Source: a virus
DNA length: 27,529 nt
Direction: 5' to 3' (one strand)
IMG/VR virus record: IMGVR_UViG_3300033143_003041
Coordinates: 1 to 27,529 of that record
Part shown: piece by piece, positions 15,513-23,181 of the stretch
How positions within the stretch are numbered: position 1 is the stretch's first letter
Layout: each line of letters starts with the position of its first letter
The notes under the pieces: model-generated
Told to the model about the DNA's origin: nothing
Databases searched by the model: none
Seen by the model: only the letters and a program-made list of their open reading frames with translations
Made by a program: the position numbers and the translations under genes

Positions 15513-15809
15513 ATGCAAAAAATGGAACAATTTTTAAGTGAACAAAAAGAATTTTCCGAAAAAGTTTTTATTCACGGAACGACTAGTTCCGTTATGGAAC
15601 ACTTGAGGCGCGAGACAAGGGAAATTGAGCGAAAACCCGACGACCTATCAGAATGGGCCGACGTATTTTTGTTATTTCTCGACGGTTTGTGGCGAAATGG
15701 TTTCACTTTTACGCAACTATTTAAAGCGGCCCAAACTAAATTAAAAATAAATAAATCAAGAAAATGGAAAAAACCGGACGCCCAAGGCGTTGTCGAGCAT
15801 GTTAAATAA
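15513..15809 (+). CDS. DUF550 dATP/dGTP pyrophosphohydrolase (MazG-like)
   Basis: 98 residues. The family core is intact: RRETREIE (Glu34, Glu37) followed by DDLSEWADVFLLFLDGLWRN (Glu47, Asp50), the paired ExxE/ExxD metal-binding motif of all-alpha NTP pyrophosphatases, and the tail TQLFKAAQTKLKINKSRKW typical of DUF550. It should hydrolyse dNTPs to dNMP and pyrophosphate. In phages this can alter nucleotide pools or the ppGpp response, or feed DNA modification. AGGGG precedes the ATG. It sits between the methyltransferase and a helicase, so it is probably co-expressed with both. Confidence 0.82.
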   Translation: MQKMEQFLSEQKEFSEKVFIHGTTSSVMEHLRRETREIERKPDDLSEWADVFLLFLDGLWRNGFTFTQLFKAAQTKLKINKSRKWKKPDAQGVVEHVK

Positions 15810-17524
15810 TGGGCTACGAACTACGAGACTACCAACTAAAAGCAAAACAAATGATTTCCAGGGCATTTGCCCAAGGTCATAAAAAAGTTATGTTATGGGC
15901 CATGACGGGCGCGGGAAAAGGCTTTTCCATGTCCGACTTTAACGACACGGCCCTGAAATCAAATCAACGCGTTTTAAATGTAATGAAACGACGGGCGATT
16001 ATTTTTCAGACAATCGAAAATTATGCTAAATATCATGGTTTAAAACCCTCGCCAATTATGGGGACCGTTAAAGGTAACGACCCAAATAATTTTTGCCAAG
16101 TTGCCAGCATTGACACGTTGAGGGCCAGGATTAAAACCGGTCAATATGATTGGTTGAAACAATTTGATTTAATAATAATAGACGAATGCCATGATTTAAC
16201 CTCTAGGTCCTATAAAACACTTATTTGGTTTCTAGAGGGTTTTGATGTTGACCATTATTCGGACAAAAATTTTGAAAATACCAAGGCCAATTTTAAGAAA
16301 TATTATATCGGTTTAACTGCGACACCATTTCGAGTTGGAAACCGCGCCCATACTTTTTGGGACGTTGTTGTTAAACCTATTGAGGCCCATGAGTTGCGGG
16401 ACCTAGGCGTTTTAGTTCCAACCCGTGAGTTCCAACCATTTGTTATCGACGTTAAAGGGATTAGATTAAACAGCGTTGGCGAATTCAGTCAAAACGAACT
16501 ATTTGAACGTTGCACTCAAATGGGAATTGTTGGAAATGTTGTTGAGACATATAAAAAATATGGTTTTATTGACGGTCGATTTTTACCGGCGATATATTTT
16601 TGTGTTAACAAGGCCCATGCTAAAATTCAAACTAAGGCATTCAACGACGCCGGGATTCCGGCCAGGTATTGCGACGATTCACATACTCAAAAAGAGAGGG
16701 ACAAGGCCAAGGCCGATCTAAAAAAAGGCGTCATACACGTTTTATTAAATGTAATGTTATTTTCCGTTGGTTTTGACGCGCCATTTATTGAGGTTGGCGG
16801 TTTTTTACGACCGACGGAATCCGAGAATCTAGCGGGCCAACAATGGGGGCGGGTTCTACGCCCTTATAAGATTTGCGAGCGTTGCGGGACCGAATACGGC
16901 GGCGACCCGACTTGCTTTAAATGCGGTTCAAATATTTTAAAGTTCGAAAAGAAATTTGCGATTATTTTAGACCATGCCGCCAATTTGCAGCGACACCCCG
17001 GAAAAAAAATGATTGGCAATAGTGTCGTTTACGCCATTAGAGAGGCCGAATTAAATGACCGAGACATTGCCCATAAAAACGCGCAACTAAGCGGCAAACC
17101 TAAGGAATGCCCGGATTGCGACGGAATTCTATTCCCCTCGGCGACTGTTTGCGAATATTGCGGTTATGAATATGGCGATTCCAGCGACAACGACCCTGGT
17201 ATTAATGAACAAGACGGCGAACTAGTTGAGGCCAATGCCGATTTTTTACGGGAACAATTAAAGGCAAAAATAGAATCCAGGTTTAAAGGTTATGAAACCG
17301 CCCAACGGTTAAGGCGCTGGCCGAATGAAACTAAATATTTCAAAATTTACGAGGATTTTGGGAACGATATTTTTATGTTAAATTTTAAGCTTGGAATAAA
17401 TGAAACGCTCGAAACGAATTTAAGAAAAAAGGGCGAACAACAACGATTAAAAGATTTGAATAGTAATACCGAAAAATTACTTGCAAGTTTGAACTATAAA
17501 AACGAGGCGGTTGTTAATGATTGA
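15809..17524 (+). CDS. SF2 DEAD/DEAH-type helicase with two zinc ribbons
   Basis: 571 residues. The Q-motif-like start is ELRDYQLKAKQMI. Walker A is MTGAGKG at 32-38, lacking the usual Ser/Thr after Lys. Walker B is IIIDECH at 121-127. Motif III is GLTATPF (167-173), and motif VI is QQWGRVLRP (343-351). Two zinc ribbons are inserted or appended: CERCG...CFKCG (Cys 355, 358, 368, 371) and CPDCD...CEYCG (433, 436, 447, 450). It should unwind nucleic acid; family members act in phage replication and recombination. ATG overlaps the previous stop (TAATG). The C-terminal 110 residues are charged and of unknown role. Confidence 0.85.
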   Translation: MGYELRDYQLKAKQMISRAFAQGHKKVMLWAMTGAGKGFSMSDFNDTALKSNQRVLNVMKRRAIIFQTIENYAKYHGLKPSPIMGTVKGNDPNNFCQVASIDTLRARIKTGQYDWLKQFDLIIIDECHDLTSRSYKTLIWFLEGFDVDHYSDKNFENTKANFKKYYIGLTATPFRVGNRAHTFWDVVVKPIEAHELRDLGVLVPTREFQPFVIDVKGIRLNSVGEFSQNELFERCTQMGIVGNVVETYKKYGFIDGRFLPAIYFCVNKAHAKIQTKAFNDAGIPARYCDDSHTQKERDKAKADLKKGVIHVLLNVMLFSVGFDAPFIEVGGFLRPTESENLAGQQWGRVLRPYKICERCGTEYGGDPTCFKCGSNILKFEKKFAIILDHAANLQRHPGKKMIGNSVVYAIREAELNDRDIAHKNAQLSGKPKECPDCDGILFPSATVCEYCGYEYGDSSDNDPGINEQDGELVEANADFLREQLKAKIESRFKGYETAQRLRRWPNETKYFKIYEDFGNDIFMLNFKLGINETLETNLRKKGEQQRLKDLNSNTEKLLASLNYKNEAVVND

Positions 17525-17633
17525 TTTAGACGAGGAAATTGAATTTACAAGGTTCGATAAAATTATTTTGCAAATACTTTTATTCCGCGCATTTATCGAC
17601 GCCGTAACAAATATTATAAGTTGGTTTAAATGA
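17517..17633 (+). CDS. Tiny amphipathic protein
   Basis: 38 residues. The ATG lies inside the helicase 3' end (8-base overlap) and the stop overlaps the next ATG (ATGA). GAGG about 9 bases upstream is a fair ribosome binding site. Acidic start, then a hydrophobic helix (IILQILLFRAFIDAVTNII). Function unknown; it could be a membrane-associated peptide. Confidence 0.45.
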   Translation: MIDLDEEIEFTRFDKIILQILLFRAFIDAVTNIISWFK

Positions 17634-18070
17634 ACGCTAGAACCGACAAATACGCCCAACATGAGAACCTTAGAAACCAAACAAAACCATTGGTTCAAAA
17701 AGCTTTTCGCTCAATTTCATTATACACCCGCCACGTTGGGCAATTTTATATTAGGCGAATTATAGACGGCGGCGCGGCCGTTGATTATATCCCTATTAAG
17801 ATCGAGAAAAAAGGACGTTGCGACGATTGGTTTGTTTTGCCTTGTACGTTTATTCATTACCCGAATATTGTTTTACCAATTCACGGCGAAATAGAAACCA
17901 AAACAGGTAATTCCGTTTTGTCGCCCGACCAAATTATTTGGCGCGACAAATGTTTGCGAAAAGGAATCCTATGGTTTGAAAACCGAGATTCTAAAATTTT
18001 AATACAAAATATAAATTTAGAGCTACAAAAAAGGGGGTTGGTTCCATGGACGATTTTGAAAAAAGCCTAG
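17630..18070 (+). CDS. VRR-NUC-like nuclease
   Basis: 146 residues. The core is a PD-(D/E)XK pattern: GRCDDWFVL with Asp65/66, then HGEIETKTG with Glu89 and Lys91, then SPDQIIWRDKCLRKG with the conserved Gln101 and following helix, ending ILWFENRDS. This is the layout of VRR-NUC and small Holliday-junction-resolvase-like phage nucleases. It should cleave branched or flapped DNA during recombination or packaging. Residues 1-60 are basic and may contact DNA. It is coupled to the tiny gene upstream and overlaps the next gene by 25 bases. A nuclease fold is likely; the exact substrate is not known. Confidence 0.75.
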   Translation: MNARTDKYAQHENLRNQTKPLVQKAFRSISLYTRHVGQFYIRRIIDGGAAVDYIPIKIEKKGRCDDWFVLPCTFIHYPNIVLPIHGEIETKTGNSVLSPDQIIWRDKCLRKGILWFENRDSKILIQNINLELQKRGLVPWTILKKA

Positions 18071-18291
18071 CTAACCAGTTAAAACCAAAACCGGAAACGG
18101 TTACGTTGGAACGGATTTTAAATTTTTATATTTATATAAAGTCGCAAAACTTTTCCGGGTCAATTATATTTTACAGGGGCGAGCATTCGGCCTGGATTAA
18201 TACGCATGGAAACGGCGTTTTCGAGGGCCACGGGGCAACAATCGACGACGCTTTAACCGATATTATGAATCATTTACAAACAAAGGCGTAA
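18046..18291 (+). CDS. Small unknown protein
   Basis: 81 residues, not recognised. Two short beta strands (SGSIIFYRGEHSAWINTHGN) and a final helix (TIDDALTDIMNHLQTK) suggest a compact alpha/beta fold. An AGGGGG ribosome binding site lies before the ATG. It overlaps the VRR-NUC-like gene by 25 bases and is followed closely by another small gene. Confidence 0.6.
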   Translation: MDDFEKSLANQLKPKPETVTLERILNFYIYIKSQNFSGSIIFYRGEHSAWINTHGNGVFEGHGATIDDALTDIMNHLQTKA

Positions 18292-18294
18292 ATT

Positions 18295-18543
18295 ATGAGC
18301 GAAAAAATTGAAATTAAATTAAGACGAGACGGCCGAAAAAAGGGCGGGTTTTCCTATGAGTTAGTTAAACGTTATCAACATAACGGTAATATTCGTTATG
18401 CTAACAATTTATCGTTAGTGGCGGCCCGCCAATTAGTCGACCAACATGGAAAAGAAAATATTAATTTTACAACAAGCAATCGCGCCGCAAACAAATTAGA
18501 TGGTTCGGAAATTACTAGCGCGAAATGGGTTATAGGGGCATAA
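18295..18543 (+). CDS. Small basic unknown protein
   Basis: 82 residues, basic start (EIKLRRDGRKKGGFSYELVK), one helix with NNLSLVAARQLVDQHG and a final Trp-Val strand. No family recognised. It sits 3 bases after the previous gene and 1 base before the lipoprotein gene, so all are probably on one transcript. AAAGG upstream is a fair ribosome binding site. Confidence 0.55.
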   Translation: MSEKIEIKLRRDGRKKGGFSYELVKRYQHNGNIRYANNLSLVAARQLVDQHGKENINFTTSNRAANKLDGSEITSAKWVIGA

Positions 18544-18544
18544 A

Positions 18545-18850
18545 ATGAAATTATTATTATTATTAATATTGTTAACAGGTTGCTCGGAAATGAGCGACAA
18601 ACTTATTGGGAAACCGGGTTTTCCGCCGACTAATTATGTCGTTAATATTGTTGTTCAAAAACAATGTCAGTCGGTTATTAACGACGACAAGAAAACTAAA
18701 CATGAGGTTTGCAAGGATTTAATTTATTATGAATGCGCTTATTATTTTGTAAATCGTAACCGTATGAAACTATTTAAAAAATTAAAACCGGCAAACGAAT
18801 ATTGCGAGTCGTTACGAAATAAGATTGCCGGGCCTAGCATACCCAAGTAA
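18545..18850 (+). CDS. Small Cys-containing lipoprotein
   Basis: 101 residues. The signal MKLLLLLILLTGC ends in a textbook lipobox (LTGC, Cys13), so the mature protein is lipid-anchored in the host envelope. Four further cysteines (KQCQS, EVCKD, YECAY, EYCES) could form disulfides. AGGGGC is the ribosome binding site. Placed among replication genes, it may be an early envelope protein, for example one blocking superinfection, but that is inferred from the location of the product only. Its stop lies inside a hairpin (18829-18859). Confidence 0.66.
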   Translation: MKLLLLLILLTGCSEMSDKLIGKPGFPPTNYVVNIVVQKQCQSVINDDKKTKHEVCKDLIYYECAYYFVNRNRMKLFKKLKPANEYCESLRNKIAGPSIPK

Positions 18851-18859
18851 ATAGGCCCG
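18829..18859. other. Hairpin over the lipoprotein stop codon
   Basis: An 8-base-pair inverted repeat, CGGGCCTA/TAGGCCCG, encloses 15 bases with the stop codon. No T-tract follows on either strand in the correct place (an A-tract follows on +), so it is not a standard terminator; it may stabilise the 3' end of the message or bind a protein. Confidence 0.55.
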
Positions 18860-18865
18860 ACAAAA

Positions 18866-18926
18866 AAAACGGTGTTCATTTCGGTAAAAATGAATATATG
18901 ATTTATAACCTAAAACGGTTTTCATT
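18866..18926. promoter_or_regulatory. Paired direct repeats and palindrome before the primase-helicase gene
   Basis: AAAACGGTGTTCATT (18866-18880) recurs as AAAACGGTTTTCATT (18912-18926), a 15-base direct repeat with one mismatch, starts 46 bases apart. Between them TTCATTT-CGGTAA-AAATGAA (18875-18894) is a palindrome sharing the TTCATT element. They occupy the 89-base gap before the replication gene and look like an operator or part of a replication origin. Confidence 0.5.
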
Positions 18927-18939
18927 AACAAGGTAAAAA

Positions 18940-21501
18940 GTGAGTTTTCAAGAAAAACTAAATTCCGAAATTATATCGAAAATAGGGCCTAACTTTCAAT
19001 TGCCCGAAATCCCGTTCGACGGGACCAACGTTCGTTTCGACATTGAAAAACAGGGCGACAAGGCCGGTTGGGTTTATGTTAACCCTTGGGACTATAAAGG
19101 AAACGAGCAATTTACCGCAACGTTTGGGTCATGGCGCGCAGGGGTTCAATTTAAAGTAACAAGTTACGACCCTAGAAATGTTGATAAATCCTTTATGAAG
19201 GCCGAGAAAAAGAAAATCCAAGAAACGCAACAAGCAATCGCCGAGCAAAAACAATTAAAATATAAACAATGTCGCGAAAAATGGGGGCCAATTTATGAGT
19301 CGTTACCTACCAACGGGAATTTACACCCGTATTGTGAGTATAAAAAAATTAACTCTAACTATTTTGGCCGGGTTGATTTTAACGGTGTTCTATATATTCC
19401 TAGTTGGAACGAGCGCGGTTTTGTTGGTTGTCAACGTATTTTTGCCAACCCCGAATACTCTAATTCGTCTAACAAGGATTCTAAGCGGTTCACTAAACGT
19501 TATACATTTGGAATCGAAAAGTTAGGTTCGTTTTGTCCGTTTGGGAATATTAGAAACGCGGAATTTGTTTTTATTGGCGAGGGTTTCGCAACCGGCGCGA
19601 GCGTATTCGAGGCCGTCGGTTCCGATAATCATGCCGTTGCAATAGTTTGGGACACGTCCAATATTTATGCCGGCATGGTGTCGATTAGAAAAATAAACCC
19701 TAATTGTAAATTTATAATTTGCTCGGACCGGGACATTCACGCCGAACCGCATTTGCATAATATCGGCGAGAAAAAAGCAAAACAAGCGGCCTTTAAATTC
19801 TCAAATTGCATCGTTAGAACGGTCAAATTCCCCGATGGTAACGAAACATGGTCGGACTATAATGATTTACATTGTTTCGAGGGTATAGACGCAGTTAAGG
19901 AACAATTAGAAATTGACGCCGCCGATTTTGTCGAAATTGTCCCCTTAGGATATAACGAAAAAAAGAATTATTATTTTGCGACCCATCAAAAAAGAATTTT
20001 TGCCCTTACCGCTAACGAGCATAATCAAAACCAATTTTTGTTAATGGCCCCCGAAAAGTATTGGGGCGACCGTTACGGTTGGTTAAAAGATGCCGAGGGC
20101 GAAAAGACGACGGCCAACTATAAAAAGGTTGTTGAAAAATTAGGAATAGAACAAACAAAGGCCGGGTTTTTTAACCCCGAAAATATTAGGGGAAAAGGTT
20201 GTTGGTTTGAGAACGACGAAATTGCGGTCAATTTAGGCGACCAAATTTATTATAAGGGCGAATATAAACCAATTTTCAACCATGATATTAAAACTAATTT
20301 CTTTTATGAGGCCGGGGAATCGGTCGAGGTTGATTTTAATTCTCAACTTAATTACGAACAAGCAACCATTGTCTCGGATGCTTTTAAAAAGTTGAGATAT
20401 AAAAACCCCAACGATTATATTTTTCTGTTAGGTTGGATTGCAATAGCTCAAATTGCGGGGGCCGTTCATTGGCGACCCCATATTTATCTAACAGGTTCTA
20501 GAGGTTCGGGAAAATCAACCATTTTAGATTGGATTTATTCAATGATTCCGTTGTCCATTTCCGTTACCGATGCAACCGCCGCCGGCATTAAGCAGAATTT
20601 AAAAAACAATGCCAAGGCCGTTGTTTACGACGAATCCGAACCCAACTCGGAAAAGGACCGCAACCAAATGGACGAGGTTATTAAGTTGGCCCGCCATTGC
20701 TCAACTAGAACGAGCGGAAAAGCGTTAAGGGGAACGGCGGGCGGAAAAGCAATTTCCTATAATACCAACGCCATTTTTTGCCTTGGTTCAATCCAAAAAC
20801 TTAATTTCAATTCGGCGGACGATTCTAGGTTTTTCGTTATCGAAATGGACTCGGTTAAAGGCCAGGAACATGACGAGCTAGTTGAAATCGAGCGATTAAT
20901 GGGCGAGGCCAAAAAACTCGCGCCAATGCTGTTTTCGCGCATGGTTAATCATTACAAAATAACAATGCAAAATATTGAGTTATGCAAAATTCATTTGAAA
21001 AAATTAAAATATGAGGCGCGTTTAGCCGATCAACTGGCCCCTATTTTGTCCGGGTATTTTTCTTTTTTTAGTAATGAGTTAATCGAATCCGACACCATCG
21101 ACGAGTTAATTAAAATGATTGATTTCAAAGGTTCGGATTATGTCGAGGCCAATGCCGAGTCGGATGCCGAAAAATGTTTGTCGATTATAATGCAATTGTC
21201 GCCGGACAATAGTTCAATGTCAGTTTCGCAAATAATTGAACTAATGAGGATGAACCCAAACCCGGCAAATTTTGAGTTACATAATAGAACGCTGGCATTC
21301 AATGGAATAAGGTTCGACTATAAAAACAACGAATTATTTTTTGTTGCGGGCAACGTTCATTTAAAAGATAAATTGCGCAAGGTTTCGAACTACTCGGATT
21401 ATATCGGTTTACTGAAAAGGCATAATAAATTTAGTGGTTATAAAAATAATTGGATTAGTGGCGAAACTCGAAAGGGCGTCCATATAAGGTTGGGGAAATA
21501 A
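18940..21501 (+). CDS. Toprim primase-helicase
   Basis: 853 residues from a GTG with AAGGT upstream. The N-terminal part holds a Toprim primase: FVFIGEGFATGASV with Glu214 (209-222), CSDRD (261-265), and a later DYNDLH (306-311), as in phage and plasmid Toprim primases. A zinc-binding Cys pattern at the very N-terminus is not evident. A C-terminal helicase/ATPase (about 490-720) has Walker A TGSRGSGKS (518-526) and Walker B VVYDESEP (561-568), then an arginine-rich stretch (ARHCSTRTSGKALRG), resembling DUF927/D5-type helicases. The protein probably primes and unwinds at the phage origin. The last 150 residues may contact partner proteins. It is the lead gene of the rightmost plus-strand block and overlaps the CsrA-like gene. 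Confidence 0.85.
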   Translation: MSFQEKLNSEIISKIGPNFQLPEIPFDGTNVRFDIEKQGDKAGWVYVNPWDYKGNEQFTATFGSWRAGVQFKVTSYDPRNVDKSFMKAEKKKIQETQQAIAEQKQLKYKQCREKWGPIYESLPTNGNLHPYCEYKKINSNYFGRVDFNGVLYIPSWNERGFVGCQRIFANPEYSNSSNKDSKRFTKRYTFGIEKLGSFCPFGNIRNAEFVFIGEGFATGASVFEAVGSDNHAVAIVWDTSNIYAGMVSIRKINPNCKFIICSDRDIHAEPHLHNIGEKKAKQAAFKFSNCIVRTVKFPDGNETWSDYNDLHCFEGIDAVKEQLEIDAADFVEIVPLGYNEKKNYYFATHQKRIFALTANEHNQNQFLLMAPEKYWGDRYGWLKDAEGEKTTANYKKVVEKLGIEQTKAGFFNPENIRGKGCWFENDEIAVNLGDQIYYKGEYKPIFNHDIKTNFFYEAGESVEVDFNSQLNYEQATIVSDAFKKLRYKNPNDYIFLLGWIAIAQIAGAVHWRPHIYLTGSRGSGKSTILDWIYSMIPLSISVTDATAAGIKQNLKNNAKAVVYDESEPNSEKDRNQMDEVIKLARHCSTRTSGKALRGTAGGKAISYNTNAIFCLGSIQKLNFNSADDSRFFVIEMDSVKGQEHDELVEIERLMGEAKKLAPMLFSRMVNHYKITMQNIELCKIHLKKLKYEARLADQLAPILSGYFSFFSNELIESDTIDELIKMIDFKGSDYVEANAESDAEKCLSIIMQLSPDNSSMSVSQIIELMRMNPNPANFELHNRTLAFNGIRFDYKNNELFFVAGNVHLKDKLRKVSNYSDYIGLLKRHNKFSGYKNNWISGETRKGVHIRLGK

Positions 21502-21713
21502 TGGGAAATTGCGGAGTAAAAGGAAAAGGTGGCGTTACTGTTAGGTTAGAAAAAGGCGAATCCGTTTATATTGGAAACGATATTGAGGTTATTGTTCAAA
21601 AAAATAATAGTCCCGGTTCAACTCAAACAAATTTAAGGATTATTGCGCCAAGGGATAAAAGGGTTATTCGCAGCAATTACAACGGGGACAAACCAAACGA
21701 GGTTAAGAAATGA
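21501..21713 (+). CDS. CsrA-like RNA-binding regulator
   Basis: 70 residues. After a short leader, residues 12-59 align with CsrA/RsmA: VRLEKGESVYIGNDIEVIV (Gly19-Glu20, Ile24-Gly25, Asp27-Ile28), a variable loop, then LRIIAPRDKRVIR (Leu45, Arg46, Ala49-Pro50, Val55, Arg57). CsrA proteins are dimers that bind GGA in leader RNAs and block or alter translation. The loop is somewhat longer than in E. coli CsrA and the usual N-terminal LTRR is changed to VRLEK, so RNA-binding affinity is uncertain. The start overlaps the primase-helicase stop (TAATG). It may regulate host or phage messages; a tudor-like or other small beta protein is a less likely alternative. Confidence 0.66.
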   Translation: MGNCGVKGKGGVTVRLEKGESVYIGNDIEVIVQKNNSPGSTQTNLRIIAPRDKRVIRSNYNGDKPNEVKK

Positions 21714-22072
21714 AAACGGAACAATGGAAAAAACACAACGACAAATACGCGGTTTCCTCATGGGGGCGATTCTATAACCTGGAAACTAAAAAGTTTATTA
21801 AAGGCCATTTGCATCAATCCAATGGCGGGACATATAGACGGGTTAAGTTTGGCGAACTTAGGGTAATGGCCCATGTTCTCGTTGCTTATTACTTTAAAAT
21901 ACCGCCCAAGTTTTTTGTTTTAGGCGGTTATCATAGTTGGGTTGTTAACCATTTGGACGGGAACACTTTAAACAATAACGAAAATAATGTTGAGTTTTCA
22001 ACGCAATCTAGAAATGTCAGTCATTGGCATTTATTAAAAAAGGGGCCTAGTTTTGAAATCGGACTATATTGA
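21710..22072 (+). CDS. HNH homing-type endonuclease
   Basis: 120 residues. The N-terminal NUMOD4-like part reads YAVSSWGRFYNLETKKFIKG; the HNH core is VAYYF followed by VVNHLDGNTLNNNENNVEF and STQSRNVSHW, with the His-Asn pattern of the HNH_3 family. It should nick or cut DNA, often as a free-standing mobile gene that spreads between related phages. GAGG upstream and an ATGA overlap with the CsrA-like gene place it in the operon. No intron is seen around it, so it is not intron-borne. Confidence 0.85.
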   Translation: MKTEQWKKHNDKYAVSSWGRFYNLETKKFIKGHLHQSNGGTYRRVKFGELRVMAHVLVAYYFKIPPKFFVLGGYHSWVVNHLDGNTLNNNENNVEFSTQSRNVSHWHLLKKGPSFEIGLY

Positions 22073-22709
22073 TAAATTTGGCAACGTTACCGTCGAGAAA
22101 AACGTTAGGGTCGAGCATGGCAACCTATACCGCGCAATCCTAGACAATTGGACAAGGATTCGAAAAATTCCCCATTTTGTCGAGTATGAAAAATCTATTG
22201 CTCGAACTATAATCGACAAAAATAATTTCCTGGCCAATCAAGGTCCGTATTTCTCGCGAAACAATATGTTAGGCCTTTATTGTCAATGCAAAATTCACGG
22301 CATGGAAAAGACTTTGAAACTTTTACCTTTAATGGTTTGGAACGATCATAAATGGTATAACCCAAAAAACTGGAATCCGAACACTTGGGCGGTTTTCTTG
22401 GCGTTTAAATATCCTATCTTTAAATTGAATCCGTTGATTTATATAATGGGTTTATGGTCGTTGCTCTCAACTGATTACAGAAATACGTTCCATAAAAATG
22501 TTTGGTTCCTAACGTTTACAGTTCTAGGGATTGACTGGCCCCTAAAAATGGCGCAAAAACGTTATTCCGAGAAATCAATACTCAACGGTTATAAGCTTTT
22601 TGAGTATTCGCATCAATATTATTTTAGCGGTTCGTTAAGATATAACAACGGCGACAATCCAATTAGGGAACAAGTTAGATTATATTATCAACATGAGCGG
22701 GAATTTTAA
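22053..22709 (+). CDS. Aromatic-rich unknown protein
   Basis: 218 residues, TTG start preferred with AAGGGG about 9 bases upstream inside the end of the HNH gene. No family recognised. It is rich in Trp, Tyr, Phe and Asn (WNDHKWYNPKNWNPNTW, then FKYPIFKLNPLIYIMGLW). The stretch around residues 126-141 could be a buried or membrane-associated helix. The C-terminus is polar (SGSLRYNNGDNPIREQVRLY). It lies in the replication operon; role unknown. Confidence 0.6.
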   Translation: MKSDYIDKFGNVTVEKNVRVEHGNLYRAILDNWTRIRKIPHFVEYEKSIARTIIDKNNFLANQGPYFSRNNMLGLYCQCKIHGMEKTLKLLPLMVWNDHKWYNPKNWNPNTWAVFLAFKYPIFKLNPLIYIMGLWSLLSTDYRNTFHKNVWFLTFTVLGIDWPLKMAQKRYSEKSILNGYKLFEYSHQYYFSGSLRYNNGDNPIREQVRLYYQHEREF

Positions 22710-22711
22710 TT

Positions 22712-23071
22712 ATGATTTTCCTATTAGTAACCCAAAAACAGTTTAAAACCTTAGGTCATATTATGGGCGAAATCGCAACCATGTCTAAACATGACTGGCC
22801 AGACAAATTTATAAAATTCGAACTAGCATTTCTAAATTTCCTAAAACAACGCGATGAAACAAAAACTCACGTTGGGGCAATACTGGATTCGAACACCCTA
22901 AAAGGATTTTTGTCGACCCTGGCCGGCTATATGGAACTGTTAGAGGTCGAAATTAAGGCCTGTAATAAGTTCTGGCCCCGTGTTTACGCTAAACGTTCCC
23001 GCAAATTACTTGAGTCGCTTAGAACGGAAATTTCGACCCAATTGAGCGCGCAAAAAATCAATGTAAACTAA
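22712..23071 (+). CDS. Helical unknown protein
   Basis: 119 residues, not recognised. Mostly alpha-helical with Lys- and Leu-rich heptad-like runs (KQFKTLGHIMGEIA, FLKQRDETKTH, YMELLEVEIKACNKFW). It is the last gene of the plus-strand block and ends about 65 bases before a bidirectional terminator. An alternative start at MGEI is possible but the AAAACAG-like upstream sequence does not decide. Confidence 0.55.
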   Translation: MIFLLVTQKQFKTLGHIMGEIATMSKHDWPDKFIKFELAFLNFLKQRDETKTHVGAILDSNTLKGFLSTLAGYMELLEVEIKACNKFWPRVYAKRSRKLLESLRTEISTQLSAQKINVN

Positions 23072-23136
23072 TGTTAGTTGTCCCGCGTTGAATTACGCGC
23101 AACAATAGTTTTAAGTTAATTTTTATCGGTTGACTA

Positions 23137-23181
23137 AAAAAATCCCTGCCATTTCAAGGACGAATAAGCAGGGATTTTTTT
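23137..23181. terminator. Bidirectional rho-independent terminator
   Basis: Arms AAAAAATCCCTGC (23137-23149) and GCAGGGATTTTTT (23168-23180) with an 18-base loop form a hairpin with T-tract on + and the mirrored T-tract on -, between convergent genes ending at 23071 and 23181. In the preceding gap a short CGCGT-ACGCG pair is also visible but without T-tract. Confidence 0.85.

Noticed and set aside
18829-18859. Hairpin as a rho-independent terminator
   Set aside because: No T-tract follows it in either direction; on the plus strand an A-tract follows.
21710-22072. HNH gene as part of a group I intron
   Set aside because: The surrounding genes are intact and tightly overlapping, with no split gene or intron-like structured sequence.
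23072-23136. CGCGT-TGAATT-ACGCG inverted repeat as a second terminator
   Set aside because: The stem is only 5 bases and no T-tract follows directly; the adjacent bidirectional terminator is far stronger.
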